From: CAZSHG01 sp964606695 [NCBI: uncultured bacterium]
Lineage (GTDB): Bacteria; UBP14; UBA6098
DNA: 7,341 nt
Assembly (NCBI GenBank): GCA_964606695.1
Contig: CAZSHG010000048.1
Location: 1-7,341 of the forward strand
Direction: 5' to 3'
Within the stretch, counting starts at the first letter, position 1. Each line of letters starts with the position of its first letter. The notes under the pieces were generated by a model that was not told the origin of the DNA, searched no databases, and saw nothing but the letters and a program-made list of their open reading frames with translations. The position numbers and the translations under genes are program-made. Positions 5,203 to 7,341 of this stretch are shown piece after piece.

Positions 5203-5877
5203 TCAGTCTTTGGTTTTCTGGCCGAAGAAGACGTCGAGTTTGGCGAAAAAGCCGTCCATCTCGCCGACCTCGAAGGTGTTGCTTACCGTGTCGCCGTCGG
5301 ATTCGATGAACCAGAATTCGCCTTCGGTTCCGGCAAGCGGCATGTGGTAGCCTGTGCCGACCTGCACGCCTATCGGGCCGAAGTCGTAGGACGCGGTAAT
5401 TTGCGGGCGCATGAAAGCGTAGAAGAACATGTCGCCGTCGTTGTCGCCGTTGTCGTCGTTGACGAAGGTTATGATGGAGCCGCCTCCGAGCGCGAATCCT
5501 GCGGATGCTTCGATGGGGCCGAAGGGGACGTAAACTTCCGGCAGGAACGCGACTCTGGCGTCGCCGAAACCGACTCCGGATTCGTCCTCGCTCATTGTGG
5601 TCTCGTCGGGCTTGCCCTTGGCGTCAAAATAGCCGCCTGAGATGAGGCCGCCGAGGCGCATGAACCTGTTGAGGACGCTCCAGCCGTGGATGTCGAGCAT
5701 TAGTTCCGGCGTGCTCTCGACTTCGGTATCCAGACCCATCGCGTTGGCGGTTGCGATTGCGGCGTCGGAGTTGCTGAACTGGTATCCGAACCCGACACTC
5801 GCGCCGCCGGTGCTTTCCTCGGCAAGCAGAGAGGCTACAAAGGCAACGACGATGAGGATGATAAGTGATTTTCTCAT
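5203..5877 (-). CDS. Secreted, probable outer-membrane beta-barrel protein of unknown function
   Basis: This is a 224-aa protein with a clear signal peptide (MRKSLIILIVVAFVASLLA, cut near residue 19). The mature part alternates hydrophobic and polar residues in short glycine-rich strands (ASVGFGYQF, LGGLISGGYF, IEASAGFALGGGS, IGVQVGTGYHM, FFAKLDVFFG). That is the usual look of a small outer-membrane or porin-like barrel, and the last strand is aromatic-rich near the C-terminus, although the chain ends QKTKD rather than in Phe. Residues 140-149 (NDDNGDNDGD) form an acidic Asn/Asp/Gly loop that could bind calcium. I do not recognise a specific family. AAAGGAG (5884-5890) lies 6 nt before the ATG. 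It is transcribed away from the PAP2 gene and ends at the terminator at 5153-5181. Confidence 0.75.
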   Translation of the reverse strand: MRKSLIILIVVAFVASLLAEESTGGASVGFGYQFSNSDAAIATANAMGLDTEVESTPELMLDIHGWSVLNRFMRLGGLISGGYFDAKGKPDETTMSEDESGVGFGDARVAFLPEVYVPFGPIEASAGFALGGGSIITFVNDDNGDNDGDMFFYAFMRPQITASYDFGPIGVQVGTGYHMPLAGTEGEFWFIESDGDTVSNTFEVGEMDGFFAKLDVFFGQKTKD

Positions 5878-5913
5878 TTTCTACTCCTTTGAATAATTTA
5901 AAACATCTGATTT

Positions 5914-5942
5914 AATTTACGCATTAAAATGCCGTAATTCAA
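5914..5942 (-). promoter_or_regulatory. Possible promoter of the barrel-like protein gene
   Basis: On the minus strand, TTGAAT (5942-5937) and TAAATT (5919-5914) are 17 bp apart, each matching 4 of 6 consensus positions. The spacer contains the inverted repeat GCATT-AA-AATGC (5921-5932), which could be an operator. The match is moderate and the region is AT-rich, so chance is possible. Confidence 0.35.
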
Positions 5943-5966
5943 GTAGATTATTCTTTAGTTTTTGAC

Positions 5967-5995
5967 TTGATTTCAATGAGCGGTATGCGTATTTT
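5967..5995 (+). promoter_or_regulatory. Possible promoter of the PAP2-family gene
   Basis: TTGATT (5967-5972) and TATTTT (5990-5995) are 17 bp apart. Transcription would begin near 6002, almost at the ATG at 6004, so a leaderless transcript or a later start codon is implied. Confidence 0.3.
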
Positions 5996-6003
5996 AGCGC
6001 GCC

Positions 6004-6984
6004 ATGAGGTTCGTATGGATTAAAATAAAGCTTTTCGCGCTTCACATGCGGTTCGAGGAACTGCTGGCGCTGGTTTTCTTCTTCCCCTCGGCGGCGGTAA
6101 CGCTGAGGGCGCATTCTTATTTTGCAGAGCAGGGAGATGTCCCAAAACATATCAGCGGGGATTTAGCGAGGATTTTCGCTGTCGTGGGGATGATCCTTCT
6201 GTTCATCGGCGTCCGGAAATGGAACCCGGGCGGGAAATTCTGGAAATTCATTCGGGAAGCCGCGCCGTTCGGGCTGGCAATCGCTATATACACGAACCTG
6301 CACGACACAATCCATTTCGTCAACCCGCACGATATCCATTGGACGCTGGTGGCAATCGACGACTGGATGTTCGGCGTCCAGCCGGTGATATGGGCGCAGA
6401 AGTTCTACCATCCGATACTCACGGAGTTCTTCAGCTTCGCCTATATGAATTATTTCGTGATTCCGCTGATAATACCGTTCTACCTTTATTTTAAGGGGAG
6501 ATATTTCGCTTACCGCGAGACGTTGATGGGGATCGTATTGAGTTATTATTTCGGATATTTCCTCTACGTTCTCTTCCCCGCCGCGCCGCCCAGGCTGGTT
6601 CTGGCGGATCAGTTCACTCGGGATTTCACCGGCTTTTTCTTCAATAACGCCCAACATAACGTGATAATCTCCGCGGCGAGCAGTCGAGCGGCATTTCCGA
6701 GTTTGCATTGCGCAACGACTTTACTGGCGATGATCTACGCATATAAACACGCACGCACGATGTTCTGGGGATTCCTGCCGATAGCAGTGGGGCTGGTGCT
6801 GGGGACGGTCTATCTGAGGCATCATTATGTGATCGACATCATCGCGGGTTTCGCGTTGGCCATCTTCGTATATTTCGTATCGCCGAAAATCAATGAATGG
6901 TGGTGCAGGAAACGAATTCGCGCGGGGACTTCCGACGACGCCTGCAAATGGGTGAAATTGCCTGAGTGGTGTAATCGCACTTGA
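6004..6984 (+). CDS. PAP2-superfamily membrane protein (phosphatase / Aur1-like phosphotransferase type)
   Basis: This 326-aa polytopic membrane protein carries the PAP2 signature in order: a reduced first motif APPR (194-197), the second motif SRAAFPSLHCATTLL (227-241, with the PS.H of the active site at 232-235), and the third motif YLRHHYVIDIIAG (270-282, with Arg272, His274 and Asp278). The FPSLH plus YLRHHY.ID pattern resembles the PAP2_3/Aur1-like branch, whose members transfer or remove phospho-head-groups on lipids. Hydrophobic segments lie near 18-34, 54-70, 88-97, 141-163, 172-192, 237-247, 253-269 and 275-294, so about six membrane spans are likely. The substrate is unknown; a lipid phosphate or inositol-type head-group is a family-based guess. 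No ribosome binding site precedes the ATG at 6004. The in-frame ATG at 6046 (MRFEELLALVFFFPS) is an alternative that also lacks one. Three cysteines near the end (301, 314, 323) are unexplained. Confidence 0.82.
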   Translation: MRFVWIKIKLFALHMRFEELLALVFFFPSAAVTLRAHSYFAEQGDVPKHISGDLARIFAVVGMILLFIGVRKWNPGGKFWKFIREAAPFGLAIAIYTNLHDTIHFVNPHDIHWTLVAIDDWMFGVQPVIWAQKFYHPILTEFFSFAYMNYFVIPLIIPFYLYFKGRYFAYRETLMGIVLSYYFGYFLYVLFPAAPPRLVLADQFTRDFTGFFFNNAQHNVIISAASSRAAFPSLHCATTLLAMIYAYKHARTMFWGFLPIAVGLVLGTVYLRHHYVIDIIAGFALAIFVYFVSPKINEWWCRKRIRAGTSDDACKWVKLPEWCNRT

Positions 6985-7008
6985 TTATGCGCAAAATTTC
7001 CATATTTT
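6981..7008 (+). promoter_or_regulatory. Possible promoter upstream of fusA
   Basis: TTGATT (6981-6986) and TATTTT (7003-7008) are separated by 16 bp, close in form to the pair before the PAP2 gene. The -35 overlaps the PAP2 stop codon. Read-through from PAP2 is also possible because no terminator lies in the 60-bp gap. Confidence 0.3.
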
Positions 7009-7044
7009 GTTGTTCGATTTGACGACGAGGTTTAACGATTTGAA

Positions 7045-7341
7045 ATGATGAAACGGACACCGTTAGACAGACTGAGAAATATCGGCATTATGGCGCATAT
7101 CGACGCCGGCAAGACCACCACTACCGAGAGGATTCTATTCTACTCGAAGAAGATCCATCGGATGGGGGAGGTCGATGAGGGTAGCGCTACGATGGACTGG
7201 ATGGAGCAGGAGCGCGAACGCGGAATTACTATTACCGACGCCGCGACTACTTGTTTCTGGCGCGACCATCAAATAAACATCATCGATACACCCGGGCATG
7301 TCGATTTCACTATCGAGGTTGAACGCGCACTTCGCGTCCTG
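7045..7341 (+). CDS. fusA: Translation elongation factor G, N-terminal part (3' end outside window)
   Basis: The first 99 codons of a GTPase of about 700 residues are present. EF-G moves tRNA and mRNA through the ribosome after peptide transfer, using GTP. The G1 loop is [13 protein letters not shown] (17-29). Next come [29 protein letters not shown], the typical EF-G stretch with switch I, from residue 36, and then the G3 motif [17 protein letters not shown] (81-99). Two adjacent in-frame ATGs (7045 and 7048) could start it. The nearest Shine-Dalgarno-like GAGG (7027-7030) is unusually far away at 14 nt. It follows the PAP2 gene by 60 bp on the same strand. The sequence is intact as far as it goes, and as a universal gene it marks this as chromosomal. 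Confidence 0.97.
   Translation, partial: MMKRTPLDRLRNIGIMAHIDAGKTTTTERILFYSKKIHRMGEVDEGSATMDWMEQERERGITITDAATTCFWRDHQINIIDTPGHVDFTIEVERALRVL

Noticed and set aside
5167-5640. 157-codon plus-strand open frame
   Set aside because: It is the complement of the signal-peptide-bearing barrel-like gene, and its valine/alanine run comes from the low-complexity triplet tract.
5917-6150. 77-codon minus-strand open frame crossing the PAP2 start
   Set aside because: It overlaps the promoter region of two divergent genes and the PAP2 N-terminus, with no start signal.
6163-6708. 181-codon minus-strand open frame
   Set aside because: It is antisense to the PAP2 gene, with charged, unstructured composition typical of a shadow frame.

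Overview
The window looks like a chromosomal segment of a Gram-negative bacterium of the FCB (Fibrobacterota-Chlorobiota-Bacteroidota) assemblage or a related candidate phylum. Three separate genes end in the same kind of C-terminal module: an NPFNSAV strand, an EVYD/EIYD...GRR strand, a W.P.ES..SGVY(L/F)(V/I)RA strand and a final RV(V/L)(Y/L)(L/I)K strand. This is the type A sorting / FlgD-like domain of proteins exported by the type IX secretion pathway or a relative. A DpaA/YafK-type periplasmic enzyme and a small outer-membrane-barrel-like protein also point to a diderm envelope. The lineage cannot be fixed further by eye.

Layout. Bases 2-121 are the tail of a secreted protein (+). It overlaps by 4 bp a YafK/DpaA-like L,D-transpeptidase-fold gene (118-915, +). 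A bidirectional terminator (938-967) separates this pair from a convergent secreted 323-aa protein (994-1965, -), which has a good sigma70-type promoter. A 379-bp divergent intergenic region (1966-2344) holds that promoter, a dispersed-repeat-like element with interleaved inverted repeats, and a 10-bp palindrome. Next is a large secreted protein (2345-4525, +) that joins a C-type lectin domain, an arylsulfotransferase-like beta-propeller and a sorting domain. Sixteen bases later comes a small HTH protein (4542-4862, +).

Between the HTH gene and the next terminator lies the most unusual part of the window: a very AT-rich array of eight direct repeats at an exact 21-bp period (4928-5095). It is followed by a 10-bp inverted repeat and a bidirectional terminator. 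Then come a secreted barrel-like protein (5203-5877, -), a divergently transcribed PAP2-family membrane protein (6004-6984, +), and the start of translation elongation factor G (fusA, from 7045, running off the window).

How the parts relate. Most of the window encodes cell-surface or envelope proteins. The strongest leads are the 21-bp array beside the HTH gene, which could be an operator, iteron or centromere-like site, and a TTCGACAAGCTCAG-type repeat found in the sorting domain of all three secreted proteins, read in more than one codon frame. No known mobile element, RNA gene or CRISPR array was recognised.
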